Source: JANRIC01 sp033765345
GTDB taxonomy: Bacteria; Bacteroidota; Bacteroidia; Cytophagales; Microscillaceae
DNA length: 64,000 nt
Reading direction: 5' to 3'
NCBI GenBank assembly: GCA_033765345.1
Contig: JANRIC010000107.1
Location: 19,590-83,589 of the forward strand
This document shows positions 52,749-61,151 of this stretch, piece after piece. How positions within the stretch are numbered: position 1 is the first letter of the stretch; every line of letters starts with the position of its first letter. The notes under the pieces were generated by a model. It was not told where the DNA came from. It searched no databases and saw nothing but the letters and a program-made list of their open reading frames with translations. The translations under genes and the position numbers were made by a program.

Positions 52749-52756
52749 TATCTTTG
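52749..52756 (+). promoter_or_regulatory. -7 promoter element for pyrH
   Basis: TATCTTTG matches TAnnTTTG and is 34 bases before the ATG at 52790. It falls inside the longer open frame from 52712, so that extension is unlikely to be translated. Confidence 0.55.
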
Positions 52757-52789
52757 CAAGAATTTGATCAGTACATTACTCCATCTAAT

Positions 52790-53503
52790 ATGAAATACAA
52801 AAGAGTACTCCTTAAACTAAGTGGCGAAGCTCTCAAAGGAGAGGACAAAGCTTATGGCATTGATGCCGACAGATTGGATCAATATTCTCAGGAAATCAAA
52901 AAAGTAGTAGATTTAGGCATTGAAATGGCCATTGTGATTGGAGGAGGAAATATTTTCCGAGGAGCTCAGACCGTTGGGACAGCCATTGACCGTGTGCAGG
53001 GAGATTATATGGGGATGCTCGCTACGGTGATTAACTCGATGGCCTTGCAAAGTGCCCTTGAGAATCTGGGTTTGTATACCCGACTGATGTCAGGCATCAA
53101 AATGGAACAGGTTTGTGAGCCTTTTATCAAAAGACGTGCTGTCCGACACCTGGAAAAAGGCCGTGTGGTCATTTTCGGAGCCGGTATCGGAAGCCCATAT
53201 TTTACTACGGATTCGGCCGCCAGTCTGAGAGCCATTGAGATTGAAGCCGATGTGGTACTCAAAGGCACTCGTGTAGATGGTGTATATACGGCTGACCCTG
53301 AAAAAGATCGTAACGCAACTCGATTGTCTACGCTTTCTTTTGATGAAGTATATGACAAAGGTCTACAAGTTATGGATATGACTGCTTTTACCTTGTGCAA
53401 AGAAAATAATCTGCCTATCATTGTATTTGATATGAATAAACCTGGTAATCTTCTCAAAATTGTCAAAGGAGAAGAAGTAGGAACCTTGATTTCAATGGAA
53501 TAA
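52790..53503 (+). CDS. pyrH: Uridylate kinase
   Basis: A 237-residue amino-acid-kinase fold UMP kinase. KLSGEALKG and IGGGNIFRG near the start form the phosphate-binding loops, and TDSAASLRAIEIEA and GVYTADPEKD are the UMP and ATP segments. It makes UDP from UMP. The frame is open to 52712, but MKYKRVLLKLSG is the family start and a promoter element is upstream of it. It is followed after 39 bases by frr, a common pairing. Confidence 0.96.
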   Translation: MKYKRVLLKLSGEALKGEDKAYGIDADRLDQYSQEIKKVVDLGIEMAIVIGGGNIFRGAQTVGTAIDRVQGDYMGMLATVINSMALQSALENLGLYTRLMSGIKMEQVCEPFIKRRAVRHLEKGRVVIFGAGIGSPYFTTDSAASLRAIEIEADVVLKGTRVDGVYTADPEKDRNATRLSTLSFDEVYDKGLQVMDMTAFTLCKENNLPIIVFDMNKPGNLLKIVKGEEVGTLISME

Positions 53504-53542
53504 TTTTTACCTAAAATGTTTACTCTCAAATCATAAATACTC

Positions 53543-54106
53543 ATGGAAGAAGAAATAGCATTGTACCTCAGCGACGCCCAGGAAAGTATGGAAAAAGCTA
53601 TCCAACACACCCAAAAAGATCTTGCCAAAATACGAGCTGGGAAAGCACTTCCCTCTATGCTAGATGGTCTTTTGGTATCTTATTATGGGGTAGATACGCC
53701 TCTAAATCAGGTAAGTACAGTCAATACTCCAGATGCTCGTACCCTGCTGATCAAACCTTTTGAGCGGTCTATTCTGGCTGAAATTGAAAAAGCTATCAAA
53801 AACAGTGATCTGGGTTTTAACCCCCAAAACGACGGTGAGGTAATTCGGATCAACATTCCCCCACTTACCGAAGAACGAAGAAAACAATTGCTCAAGCAAG
53901 TAAAACAAGAGATAGAAAACGGCAAAGTGAGTATCCGAAATGTACGCAAAGATACCAACAATGCCCTCAAAGATTTGCAAAAAGACGGCGCACCCGAAGA
54001 TGCCGTAAAAAAAGCCGAAGACGAAGTGCAAAAATATACCGACAAAGCCACTGCCAAACTTGATGAAATTTATGCCAAAAAAGAAGCTGAAATTATGACG
54101 GTTTAA
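53543..54106 (+). CDS. frr: Ribosome recycling factor
   Basis: A 187-residue RRF: KDLAKIRAGKALPSMLDGLLV, then YYGVDTPLNQV, then SILAEIEKAIKNSDLG, and a C-terminal three-helix arm VRKDTNNALKDL. With EF-G it splits post-termination ribosomes. It is the second gene of the pyrH-frr unit, and a perfect hairpin terminator follows. Confidence 0.97.
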   Translation: MEEEIALYLSDAQESMEKAIQHTQKDLAKIRAGKALPSMLDGLLVSYYGVDTPLNQVSTVNTPDARTLLIKPFERSILAEIEKAIKNSDLGFNPQNDGEVIRINIPPLTEERRKQLLKQVKQEIENGKVSIRNVRKDTNNALKDLQKDGAPEDAVKKAEDEVQKYTDKATAKLDEIYAKKEAEIMTV

Positions 54107-54124
54107 ACTCGATCCAATCTGCAC

Positions 54125-54160
54125 AGAAGCCGGAATTTTGATAACTCCGGCTTTTTTTAT
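54125..54160 (+). terminator. Rho-independent terminator of pyrH-frr
   Basis: AAGCCGGA (54127-54134) pairs exactly with TCCGGCTT (54146-54153) around an 11-base loop, followed by a T-run. It starts about 20 bases past the frr stop. Confidence 0.9.
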
Positions 54161-54212
54161 TCGATTTTACCTCCCTACGTTGTGTCTCTACAGCCCAATG
54201 TTTAGAAATGAA

Positions 54213-54305
54213 AATTAAATAAAGTATTATTTTAAATTATTAAATATCTGATTATCAAGGTTTTGTTTGAATATTTATTATCAATTATTAAATATTCACC
54301 CCTAA
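54213..54305. repeat. Dispersed intergenic repeat, copy B
   Basis: Collinear, without gaps, with copy A at 24773-24865, with about three quarters of bases matching by eye. It lies between the frr terminator and the quinone oxidoreductase gene. Confidence 0.5.
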
Positions 54306-54376
54306 ACTATATTTTTTCTAAAATATTTTATACTTTAAGCAATTAAATCCAAACTCTTAAACCGAATAAAAATCTT

Positions 54377-55357
54377 GTGAAAGCAGTACTTTGTAAAGAA
54401 TATGGTCATTGGAGTAATCTAAGGGTAGAAGATATCCCCTCCCCTAAAGCCGGTAAAGGACAAGTGCTTATTGAAATCAAAGCTTGCGGGGTAAATTTCC
54501 CTGATTTGTTGATTGTAGAAGGTTTGTACCAATTTAAACCCCCTTTGCCATTTTCACCCGGTGCCGAAGTAGCAGGGGTGGTCAAGGAGCTTGGCGAAGG
54601 TGTAAAGCACCTAGAGGTTGGAGACCGGGTGTTTACAGGGCTTTTATTTGGTGGATATGCCCAGGAAGTAGCCACAGATGCTCGTACAGTTTTCAAAATA
54701 CCGGATGACATGGATTTTGTACAAGCAGCTTCCTTGATGATGACCTATGGTACAAGCTATCACGCCTTGGTAGATCGCGCCCGCATTCGCCCTGATGAAA
54801 CCCTTCTGGTATTGGGTGCTGCGGGTGGTGTAGGACTCGCTGCGATGGATATTGCCAAAGCGCTCGGTGCAAAAGTAATCGCTGCTGCTTCTACAGATGA
54901 AAAGCTTGAGTTTTGTAAAGCCTTTGGAGCTGATGAAGTAATCAATTACAATCGTGAAGACCTCAAAGAACGCATAAAAACACTTACCAAAGGTCAGGGA
55001 GTAAACGTAATATATGACCCCGTCGGAGGAGATTTTTCAGAATCTGCCTTTAGGTCTATTGCTTGGGAAGGCAGATTTTTGGTGGTTGGGTTTGCAGCAG
55101 GGCAAATCCCTAAAATCCCCTTGAACCTTCCTTTACTCAAAGGAGCAGATATAATAGGTGTATTTTGGGGAGCATTTACCCAGAGAGATCCCCGCCGAAA
55201 TATGGAAAATATGCAAGCCATCCTAAGCTTATTTCAGGAGGGGAAGCTCAGAAACCACATCCATGCGACTTATTCTTTGGAGCAAGTACAAGAAGCACTT
55301 CGAGAAGTAGCCCAAAGAAAGGTAATCGGGAAAGTAGTGCTGCTTACAGAATCATAG
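54377..55357 (+). CDS. NADPH:quinone oxidoreductase, MDR family
   Basis: A 326-residue medium-chain dehydrogenase without zinc ligands. KACGVNFPDLLIVEG is the substrate-side segment; LVLGAAGGVGLAAMDIAKALGAKVIAAAS is the Rossmann loop in parts, and YDPVGGDFSESAFR is characteristic of the quinone-reductase/zeta-crystallin branch. It should reduce quinones or enones with NADPH. The start is GTG. Preceded by the dispersed repeat copy B. Confidence 0.88.
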   Translation: MKAVLCKEYGHWSNLRVEDIPSPKAGKGQVLIEIKACGVNFPDLLIVEGLYQFKPPLPFSPGAEVAGVVKELGEGVKHLEVGDRVFTGLLFGGYAQEVATDARTVFKIPDDMDFVQAASLMMTYGTSYHALVDRARIRPDETLLVLGAAGGVGLAAMDIAKALGAKVIAAASTDEKLEFCKAFGADEVINYNREDLKERIKTLTKGQGVNVIYDPVGGDFSESAFRSIAWEGRFLVVGFAAGQIPKIPLNLPLLKGADIIGVFWGAFTQRDPRRNMENMQAILSLFQEGKLRNHIHATYSLEQVQEALREVAQRKVIGKVVLLTES

Positions 55358-55433
55358 TCTCCAAATAGACAGACACGGTTTAACAAAAAATCAGAAATAT
55401 TAGTCATTTTAGATTTCGTACCGTATATTTGAA

Positions 55434-55441
55434 TAAGGTCT
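55434..55441 (+). promoter_or_regulatory. -7 promoter element for the small membrane protein
   Basis: TATATTTG matches TAnnTTTG, about 48 bases before the ATG at 55489. Confidence 0.4.
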
Positions 55442-55488
55442 GACTCTATTACATGCTGTATTAACCATCAAAAATAAATTAAGAAGTT

Positions 55489-55773
55489 ATGAGTAAACAT
55501 TTGCAAGCTAGAAAAGCATTGACCCTCAACACCGGAATATTCGGTCTTTCATCTTTAGGAATCGTAGGCTTATCTATTTTTAAAATTATCTTTAAAGGAT
55601 TTTTGGGTTCACTGGGTTTTTGGGCGGTTTTAGCCTTATTATTGGTAGGTATTTCTTATTTTCGTAGTTCTTGGAAAGCCTTCGGAGAGCTTGAATACCA
55701 AAAATCCAAGTCTAAGGGTTTGATGGCATCGCTATCCAATGTTGCTGCATTGGTGATTGCTTTTTTGGTATAA
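55489..55773 (+). CDS. Small two- or three-helix membrane protein
   Basis: A 94-residue protein with hydrophobic helices at about residues 15-38 (LSSLGIVGLSIFKIIF), 40-60 (GFWAVLALLLVGISYF) and at the end (VAALVIAFLV). The charged loop SSWKAFGELEYQKSKSKG separates the last two. No family was recognised. A perfect terminator hairpin follows. Function unknown. Confidence 0.6.
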   Translation: MSKHLQARKALTLNTGIFGLSSLGIVGLSIFKIIFKGFLGSLGFWAVLALLLVGISYFRSSWKAFGELEYQKSKSKGLMASLSNVAALVIAFLV

Positions 55774-55798
55774 ATTTTATTTAGAAGATAGATACATA

Positions 55799-55836
55799 AT
55801 TCCGTTAAATTATTGTGTTTAACGGAATATTTTTTA
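55799..55836 (+). terminator. Perfect 11-bp terminator hairpin
   Basis: ATTCCGTTAAA (55799-55809) pairs exactly with TTTAACGGAAT (55818-55828) around an eight-base loop, with a T-run on the plus strand. It lies between the small membrane protein and the convergent gldD, so it mainly protects gldD from read-through. Confidence 0.8.
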
Positions 55837-55838
55837 TT

Positions 55839-56456
55839 CTACTTGCCCTCCCATTCACAAGTATTGAGCAGATGAATAATGTCTTTTTTAATAAAATCAA
55901 TCACAGGTGCTAGAGAATCGTTTTTGGTGGCAGTTCTAAAATACAAAGCCCCTCTCAGAAAATGAGTAGTGCTATCGGTGATATAAAACTGAAACTGACT
56001 CGGTACTTCTCCTTCCAATTCATACACGGCGGCTGTTTTGCCTAAGGGAGTTTTGATGATATTTTCTTCAATGGAAGAGGCTTTGACCATGTGTTTGCTG
56101 ATCAGGCGGTGTGAATCATCTACAAATTCGGCAAAAAATTGCGGGTCACTTTGAATAGACTTGTAGGTGAGTTGGATATCTGCTTTAAATGCAGGATAAA
56201 TAATATGAATCCAGTGAGGTTCGGCAATAGCCGAAGAGTCAGGGCGTATGGTGGCGTGGGCTGAATATTCAAACCGATAAGGATATTCTTTGGGAAGGGC
56301 TTGATATGCTGCTTCAGGAAGGTCAATCCGGTTATAGCCATAAGGTTTGGGTACATAATCTGTGTTTCCGCCACAAGCAGTAATTATTTGGTTTATAAAA
56401 AAAATTAGGATAAAATACAGGGGTTTTCTATTTACAAAGTATTTATTCTTCTTCAT
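55839..56456 (-). CDS. gldD: Gliding motility lipoprotein GldD
   Basis: A 205-residue lipoprotein: hydrophobic signal with lipobox FFINQIITAC (Cys near 28), then YVPKPYGYNRIDLPE, the start of GldD. It is a component needed for gliding and type IX secretion, anchored in the cell envelope. It overlaps the stop of gldE by 14 bases, so the two are coupled; gldE-gldD is the known order. The last conserved stretch is NTCEWE. Confidence 0.9.
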   Translation of the reverse strand: MKKNKYFVNRKPLYFILIFFINQIITACGGNTDYVPKPYGYNRIDLPEAAYQALPKEYPYRFEYSAHATIRPDSSAIAEPHWIHIIYPAFKADIQLTYKSIQSDPQFFAEFVDDSHRLISKHMVKASSIEENIIKTPLGKTAAVYELEGEVPSQFQFYITDSTTHFLRGALYFRTATKNDSLAPVIDFIKKDIIHLLNTCEWEGK

Positions 56457-57789
56457 TTGAAATTTCTACTTTAATTTTCTCGATTTGTTTGGTACTTACT
56501 GCTTCGATAATAAACTTGAATTGCTGAAAGGTTATTTCCTCATTGGCTTGAGGTAGTTTGGAGAATAACTCAAGCATAAGCCCTCCTAAGGATTTGCTAT
56601 CACCTCGAATCTCATCAAAAGTGCCGGGTTCGATATTAAGAATTTTACAAAAATCGTACAGGGAGATTTTTCCCTCAAATGAATAGGTATGTTCATCTAT
56701 TTGGTTATGCAGTACTTCCGAACTGTCGTCAAATTCATCGTTGATTTCTCCCACAATTTCTTCAATAATATCTTCCAGGGTGATCAGACCTGCGGTGCCT
56801 CCGTATTCATCTACCACTACGGCCATGTGCACGTGTTTTTCCTGGAAGTCTTTCAGTAATTTATCAATTTTTTTATTTTCAGGTACAAAATAGCGGGGGC
56901 GAAGGAGTTTATTCCATTTGAAGTGATCGTTCATTTCCAAAAAAGGAAGCAAATCTTTTACATACAAGATTCCTTCAATTTTATCGATTGTATCCCGATA
57001 AATCGGTATACGTGAATAGCCACAGAGTTTAATTTCTTCTAAAAGTTTTGAAAAACTCATATTGATTTCAAAGGCTGTGATTCTGGTTCTTGAAGTCATA
57101 ATTTGGTTGACACTGATGGAGCCGAAATTGACTATTCCTTTTAAGATTTCTTTGTCTTTTTCGGTAGTAGCTTCATCTATGCGCATTTCATCTATAAATT
57201 CGGGTAGCTCCTCGATATGTATCTTATAGCCTTTTTTAGTAACTCGGTGCTTGATCATATCGCTAAACCTGACCAAAATCACAGAAATAGGCAGGAAGAT
57301 ATAATAAGCAATATAGATAAAAAAGATGGTAGAACGGATAAAACTCAGACCTTGCTGAGAAGCATAAACTTTGGGCAGTATTTCACCAAAAAACAAAAGC
57401 AGGATGGTCATGAGGCTGGTAAGTCCGATTGTCACAGAAATACTTAATACATGAGTATCATAAACAAACCAGGTGAGGGAGGTAGCTATGATGACAAAGG
57501 TCATGTTCACTAAATTGTTGAATATAAGCAATGTAGCTAATAAAAGCTGCGGTTTGTCGTGCAATTTGATGATTAGTTGATCATTGCCAAACTCACTTGC
57601 TCGGCATTCATGGAGTTTTTCTTCGGAAAGCGAAAACATGGCCAATTCCGAACCTGATGCAATGGCAGAAAGTAACAATAAAAGCAAAAGAACCAAGGCG
57701 TACACGGCATAAAACCATACGTCAGCCCTGGCAATTTCATTAAGCAACAAACTCAGAAAATATATACCCGTGTCTGCTTCTGTATCCAA
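56443..57789 (-). CDS. gldE: GldE, CNNM/CBS-domain transporter-associated protein
   Basis: A 448-residue protein. The N-terminal 180 residues are a DUF21/CNNM membrane domain (ASGSELAMFSLSEEKL, then a helical bundle ending FFGEILPKVYAS). A CBS pair follows (MTSRTRITAFEINM and ILYVKDLLPFL, AVVVDEYGGTAGLITLEDI), with a C-terminal CorC_HlyC domain. Relatives transport or sense Mg2+; GldE supports gliding. The only plausible upstream start is TTG at 57789. It lies 21 bases after ssb in the unit mutY-ssb-gldE-gldD. Confidence 0.9.
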   Translation of the reverse strand: MDTEADTGIYFLSLLLNEIARADVWFYAVYALVLLLLLLLSAIASGSELAMFSLSEEKLHECRASEFGNDQLIIKLHDKPQLLLATLLIFNNLVNMTFVIIATSLTWFVYDTHVLSISVTIGLTSLMTILLLFFGEILPKVYASQQGLSFIRSTIFFIYIAYYIFLPISVILVRFSDMIKHRVTKKGYKIHIEELPEFIDEMRIDEATTEKDKEILKGIVNFGSISVNQIMTSRTRITAFEINMSFSKLLEEIKLCGYSRIPIYRDTIDKIEGILYVKDLLPFLEMNDHFKWNKLLRPRYFVPENKKIDKLLKDFQEKHVHMAVVVDEYGGTAGLITLEDIIEEIVGEINDEFDDSSEVLHNQIDEHTYSFEGKISLYDFCKILNIEPGTFDEIRGDSKSLGGLMLELFSKLPQANEEITFQQFKFIIEAVSTKQIEKIKVEISNEEE

Positions 57790-57810
57790 TTTGAATAAAA
57801 TTAAATCCTA

Positions 57811-58245
57811 CTAAAAGGGAAGATCATCCTCCCCTGAAGAATTCGGTGTGTAATCATTTTCTGTACCGGAGTAAGAAGATTCTGTTCCAGTGGAACCCGA
57901 ATTGCTCATACTGCCGGATTGCCCTCCTAGCATAGTTAATCCCTGCCCACTTACTTCTAGGGCTGTACGGGTCATACCTTCTTTGTCTTTAAATTCTTGT
58001 GTACTTAGGCGGCCTTCTACAAAGACCTGAGACCCTTTTTTAAGGTATTTTTCTACGGTTTCAGCAGTATTTCCCCAAAAAGTAACCCGAAACCATTCCG
58101 TACGCTCGACAGATGAACCGTCCGATTTGGTGTACTTTTCATTAACAGCCAGGGAAAAATTAGCAACTTTTCGTCCTTGATACTCTCTTACTTCTGGGTC
58201 ACGTCCCAGATTACCGATAAGCATGATTTTATTATAGCTTGCCAT
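57811..58245 (-). CDS. ssb: Single-stranded DNA-binding protein
   Basis: A 144-residue protein. The OB-fold segment YNKIMLIGNLGRDPEVREYQ, FSLAVNE, RTEWFRVTFWG and VEGRLSTQEF is typical. The tail is Gly/Ser-rich and ends EDDLPF, the acidic tip that recruits repair proteins. It protects single-stranded DNA in replication and repair. It is followed after 21 bases by gldE. Confidence 0.96.
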   Translation of the reverse strand: MASYNKIMLIGNLGRDPEVREYQGRKVANFSLAVNEKYTKSDGSSVERTEWFRVTFWGNTAETVEKYLKKGSQVFVEGRLSTQEFKDKEGMTRTALEVSGQGLTMLGGQSGSMSNSGSTGTESSYSGTENDYTPNSSGEDDLPF

Positions 58246-58351
58246 AATTATATGATGTTTTTGATTTGGTAAAACTAAAAATTATGTGGATGAAGAATTC
58301 ACACACTATTTATAGATTTAAAATTAGTACAAATTATGGCAATATCTAGCA

Positions 58352-59434
58352 TTATTTGATCAAAAATTTTTTTTTCAAATAATTATCAATGAGAATGGGC
58401 TTGGGTAGGTTTTGTACAGCTTCCCAGGAATAAAAGGCAAATTGTTGATTTTCAAGCCATTCTTTTGGAAGCCCTGGCGGCAGCACAACTACTTGATAAA
58501 ATTTTGCCAGAATTTTTTGATGGGTGAGGGTGTGTTTGAAAAGGGCAGATTCCTGCTGAAGCCTAAGGTTTTCAGAAAAGGCCTCCAGTTTATTTTCATA
58601 CAGAAGGGTCTCCCAACTGACAGCAGTACCAGACTCAAGCAGGGGAAAATCATACAAGCCGCCCCAAATATCGTCTGCGCCTCTTTTTTTCAGTGCTAAA
58701 TCACCTTCTTGACACAAGACCAGATAATGAAAATGCCTTTCACGAGATTTTAGTTTTGAGATTTTAGTCGGAAGAATATGTTGCTTGCCCTGATGAAAAG
58801 CCTTGCAGGTTGTTTGAAGCGGGCAGAAAAGACAATTGGGTTTTTGTGGAGTACACTGAAGAGCTCCAAATTCCATCACAGCTTGATTATAAGTACCTGG
58901 ATCATCCGCCGGAATGAGCTTTTGGGCTAGTTCGGCAAACTTACGCACGCCCTCTGAGGAAGCGATATCGGTTTCTATTCCAAAATACCTTGCCAAAACA
59001 CGATATACATTGCCGTCTACGACTGCTACCTGCTCGCCAAACGCAAAAGAAGCAATAGCTGCCGCCGTATATTTGCCTATACCTTTCAGTTTAAGAAGCG
59101 ATACATAATCCCCTGGGAATACTCCTCCCAATTCTAGGGAGATATACTTCGCCGTGTGGTGCAGATTACGTCCGCGAGAATAATAGCCCAAGCCTTGCCA
59201 GGTTCTGAGCACCTCATCCTCAGAGGCTTTAGCCAAGTCTTCAATGTTTGGGTATTGGTTTACAAATTTTTCATAATAAGGTAAGCCCTGTTTTACCCGT
59301 GTTTGCTGGAGAATCACCTCCGAAAGCCAAATATAATATGGATTTTGGGTATGCCGCCACGGTAAATCCCTCTTATTGATAGAATACCATCCAATAATTT
59401 CCTGAACAAAGGTATCAATATCCGAATCTTTCAC
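58352..59434 (-). CDS. mutY: A/G-specific adenine glycosylase
   Basis: A 360-residue base-excision enzyme. SEVILQQTRV holds the catalytic Glu, LLKLKGIGKYTAAAIASFAF is the helix-hairpin-helix, VAVVDGNVYRV holds the catalytic Asp, and four cysteines in C-x6-C-x2-C-x5-C bind a 4Fe-4S cluster. The C-terminal third is the NUDIX-like domain that recognises 8-oxoguanine. It removes A opposite 8-oxoG. The start is GTG. It heads the unit mutY-ssb-gldE-gldD. Confidence 0.95.
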   Translation of the reverse strand: MKDSDIDTFVQEIIGWYSINKRDLPWRHTQNPYYIWLSEVILQQTRVKQGLPYYEKFVNQYPNIEDLAKASEDEVLRTWQGLGYYSRGRNLHHTAKYISLELGGVFPGDYVSLLKLKGIGKYTAAAIASFAFGEQVAVVDGNVYRVLARYFGIETDIASSEGVRKFAELAQKLIPADDPGTYNQAVMEFGALQCTPQKPNCLFCPLQTTCKAFHQGKQHILPTKISKLKSRERHFHYLVLCQEGDLALKKRGADDIWGGLYDFPLLESGTAVSWETLLYENKLEAFSENLRLQQESALFKHTLTHQKILAKFYQVVVLPPGLPKEWLENQQFAFYSWEAVQNLPKPILIDNYLKKKFLIK

Positions 59435-59606
59435 TTAATTAAATGAGCTAAGAAAACCCTGAAAATGAATGCGTATGCGCTTATATTATTTTGTAAAAGT
59501 ATAAATAATCCCCCCAAAAAACGATAAAAAAGAAAAGTACAATCGCATAATCCTTTTTATTATATATTTTTTTCAAAAATTGCTTTTAAATTATCGAATC
59601 AAAATT

Positions 59607-59614
59607 TACATTTG
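59607..59614 (+). promoter_or_regulatory. -7 promoter element for the HU gene
   Basis: TACATTTG matches TAnnTTTG, 56 bases before the GTG at 59670. A TTG 24 bases upstream could be the -33 box. Confidence 0.5.
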
Positions 59615-59669
59615 CAAGACCATAAAACAATGGTTACTAGTTTATTATAAAATTTAAACACAAATTCAA

Positions 59670-60011
59670 GTGACGAAAGCGGAGGTAATTTCTGAGATAG
59701 CCGAGAGAACAGGCGTGAGCAAAGAAGATGTTCAAAATACAATAGAAGCGTTTTTTAAGGTGATTCAAAAGTCAATGGAGAATGGTGAAAATATTTATGT
59801 GCGTGGATTCGGGAGTTTTATCAACAAAAAAAGAGCCCAAAAAGTAGCCCGTAATATCTCCAAAAATACGGCAATGATTATTAATGAACATTATGTGCCA
59901 AGTTTTAAGCCCTCCAAATCTTTTGTAGAAAGAATCAAAAATAGCGAACCTTTGAGGGTACGTCTCGAAGAAGAAAGAAATAAATCAGAGGAACAAAACG
60001 CCAATGTCTAA
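59670..60011 (+). CDS. HU/IHF family DNA-binding protein
   Basis: A 113-residue DNA-bending protein: MTKAEVISEIAERTGVSK, then IYVRGFGSFINKKR, then ARNISKNTAMIINEHYVPSFKPSKSF. The arm lacks the usual RNP-x-T but has NISKNT. The tail of about 20 residues is longer than in E. coli HU. The start is GTG. It overlaps the TPR gene by eight bases. Together with rng it keeps an order seen in other gliding Bacteroidota. Confidence 0.92.
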   Translation: MTKAEVISEIAERTGVSKEDVQNTIEAFFKVIQKSMENGENIYVRGFGSFINKKRAQKVARNISKNTAMIINEHYVPSFKPSKSFVERIKNSEPLRVRLEEERNKSEEQNANV

Positions 60012-60834
60012 GCCACAAATTGCCCTCTTATTTTTTGCCTTGCTGTTGATTTTGGGAATGTATCAGCTTCCCAAAGTTGTTCTTGAAGATGATCAGCAAA
60101 ACCTCAAATCTCAACAAGATGCGCCCCCACAGGGCGATAAAATGCCTCAGAATCATTCTCTTTCCTTACCTCCTTTACAACAAGCTCTGCTAGACACACT
60201 TAAAAAAAATTTGGCGGCTAGCGAAAATCTAGAAAAAAAGATTACCTTTGCAGATTCAATCGCAAAACTTTATCAAAAACTAAATGTTTTTGATAGTGCT
60301 TCAAACTATTATATACAAATTGCCGAATTAGCCCCTAGCATCGACCATTGGAAACAGGCAGGAAACGCGGCTTATTCGGCTTTTGAGTTTTATGCCGTGG
60401 TGGATGCAGCTAAATCCGCCAATTTTAAAGAAAAAGCCCAAAGCTTTTATCAAAAAATACTGGATCAACAACCGGAAGACCTAGATACGCAAGCCAGAAT
60501 GGCTATGACACAACTCAGTAGCCAAAACCCTATGCAGGGTATTCTTAAATTGCGTGAAATAGCCGAAAAAGATCCTAAAAATGAATTTGTATTGCTGAAT
60601 CTGGGGCTTTTGTCCATGCAGACCAAACAATACGACAAGGCCAAGAGCCGATTTGAGCAATTATTATCGGTAAATCCCAATAATAATCAGGCAAAGATTC
60701 TGTTAAGTCAGTGCCTGGTAGAATTAAAAATGAAAGAAAAAGCTATTGCACTCCTGCAAGAAATAGTACAAACCGAAAATGATTCAGTGCTCAGATCCTC
60801 TGCCGAAGAATATTTGAAAACATTAAAAAAATAA
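60004..60834 (+). CDS. TPR protein with an N-terminal membrane anchor
   Basis: A 276-residue protein. A single N-terminal hydrophobic helix (IALLFFALLLILGMYQL) is followed by a polar linker rich in Gln and Pro, then TPR-like helix pairs (FVLLNLGLLSMQTKQYDKAKSRFEQL). It probably faces the periplasm. It overlaps HU by eight bases, so expression is coupled. Function unknown. Confidence 0.8.
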   Translation: MSKPQIALLFFALLLILGMYQLPKVVLEDDQQNLKSQQDAPPQGDKMPQNHSLSLPPLQQALLDTLKKNLAASENLEKKITFADSIAKLYQKLNVFDSASNYYIQIAELAPSIDHWKQAGNAAYSAFEFYAVVDAAKSANFKEKAQSFYQKILDQQPEDLDTQARMAMTQLSSQNPMQGILKLREIAEKDPKNEFVLLNLGLLSMQTKQYDKAKSRFEQLLSVNPNNNQAKILLSQCLVELKMKEKAIALLQEIVQTENDSVLRSSAEEYLKTLKK

Positions 60835-60862
60835 GTCAACACCTTAAAAAAAAATTAAATTT

Positions 60863-60952
60863 ATGCCTTGCGGAAAAAAAAGAAAAAGACATAAGATTGC
60901 CACGCACAAAAGGAAAAAACGTCTTAGAAAAAATAGACACAAAAAGAAATAA
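60863..60952 (+). CDS. Short basic AURKAIP1/COX24-type protein
   Basis: A 29-residue protein, MPCGKKRKRHKIATHKRK at the start and RLRKNRHKKK at the end, nearly all Lys/Arg/His. The length, the GKKRKRHK start and the KKRLRKNRHKKK end match the AURKAIP1/COX24 domain proteins found widely in Bacteroidota, thought to be ribosome-associated. It lies 28 bases after the TPR gene and before the rng leader. Confidence 0.85.
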   Translation: MPCGKKRKRHKIATHKRKKRLRKNRHKKK

Positions 60953-60999
60953 TTTATTCTTTTAGATATTTCCTGTGCTTACCGTTAACTATTTCATAT

Positions 61000-61064
61000 A
61001 CACAAGTTGATTGTACCCAACCACAAATTCAGTTTCCAATCAGTGGTTGGGTATATGCTTGTGT
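61000..61064. promoter_or_regulatory. Large two-part hairpin upstream of rng
   Basis: TACCCAACCAC (61014-61024) pairs exactly with GTGGTTGGGTA (61043-61053) around an 18-base loop. An outer ACACAAG (61000-61006) pairs with CTTGTGT (61058-61064). The element lies 88 bases before the rng start, in the leader of rng or just past the COX24 gene. A leader that RNase G could bind, or a palindromic repeat, are both possible. Confidence 0.6.
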
Positions 61065-61151
61065 TAAATTTATTTTCTAACCTATTCGTATTTTTTTTAT
61101 AGGTATTTATTTATATAATCACGGTATTGATGCAAATAAAGCTTTACAGCC

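Larger units (their letters stand above)
52312..52789. other. Intergenic region filled by a 21-bp array
   Basis: This 478-base space holds the tandem array (52355-52640), short flanks and the pyrH promoter element. The two minus-strand open frames here (about 144 and 111 codons) are only read-through of a stop-free repeat giving SHSRTPF and VIQGLPS heptads. Confidence 0.7.

Noticed and set aside
53005..53628. Long antisense open frame of 207 codons over pyrH and frr
   Set aside because: Complete overlap with two certain genes; its protein has no recognisable features.
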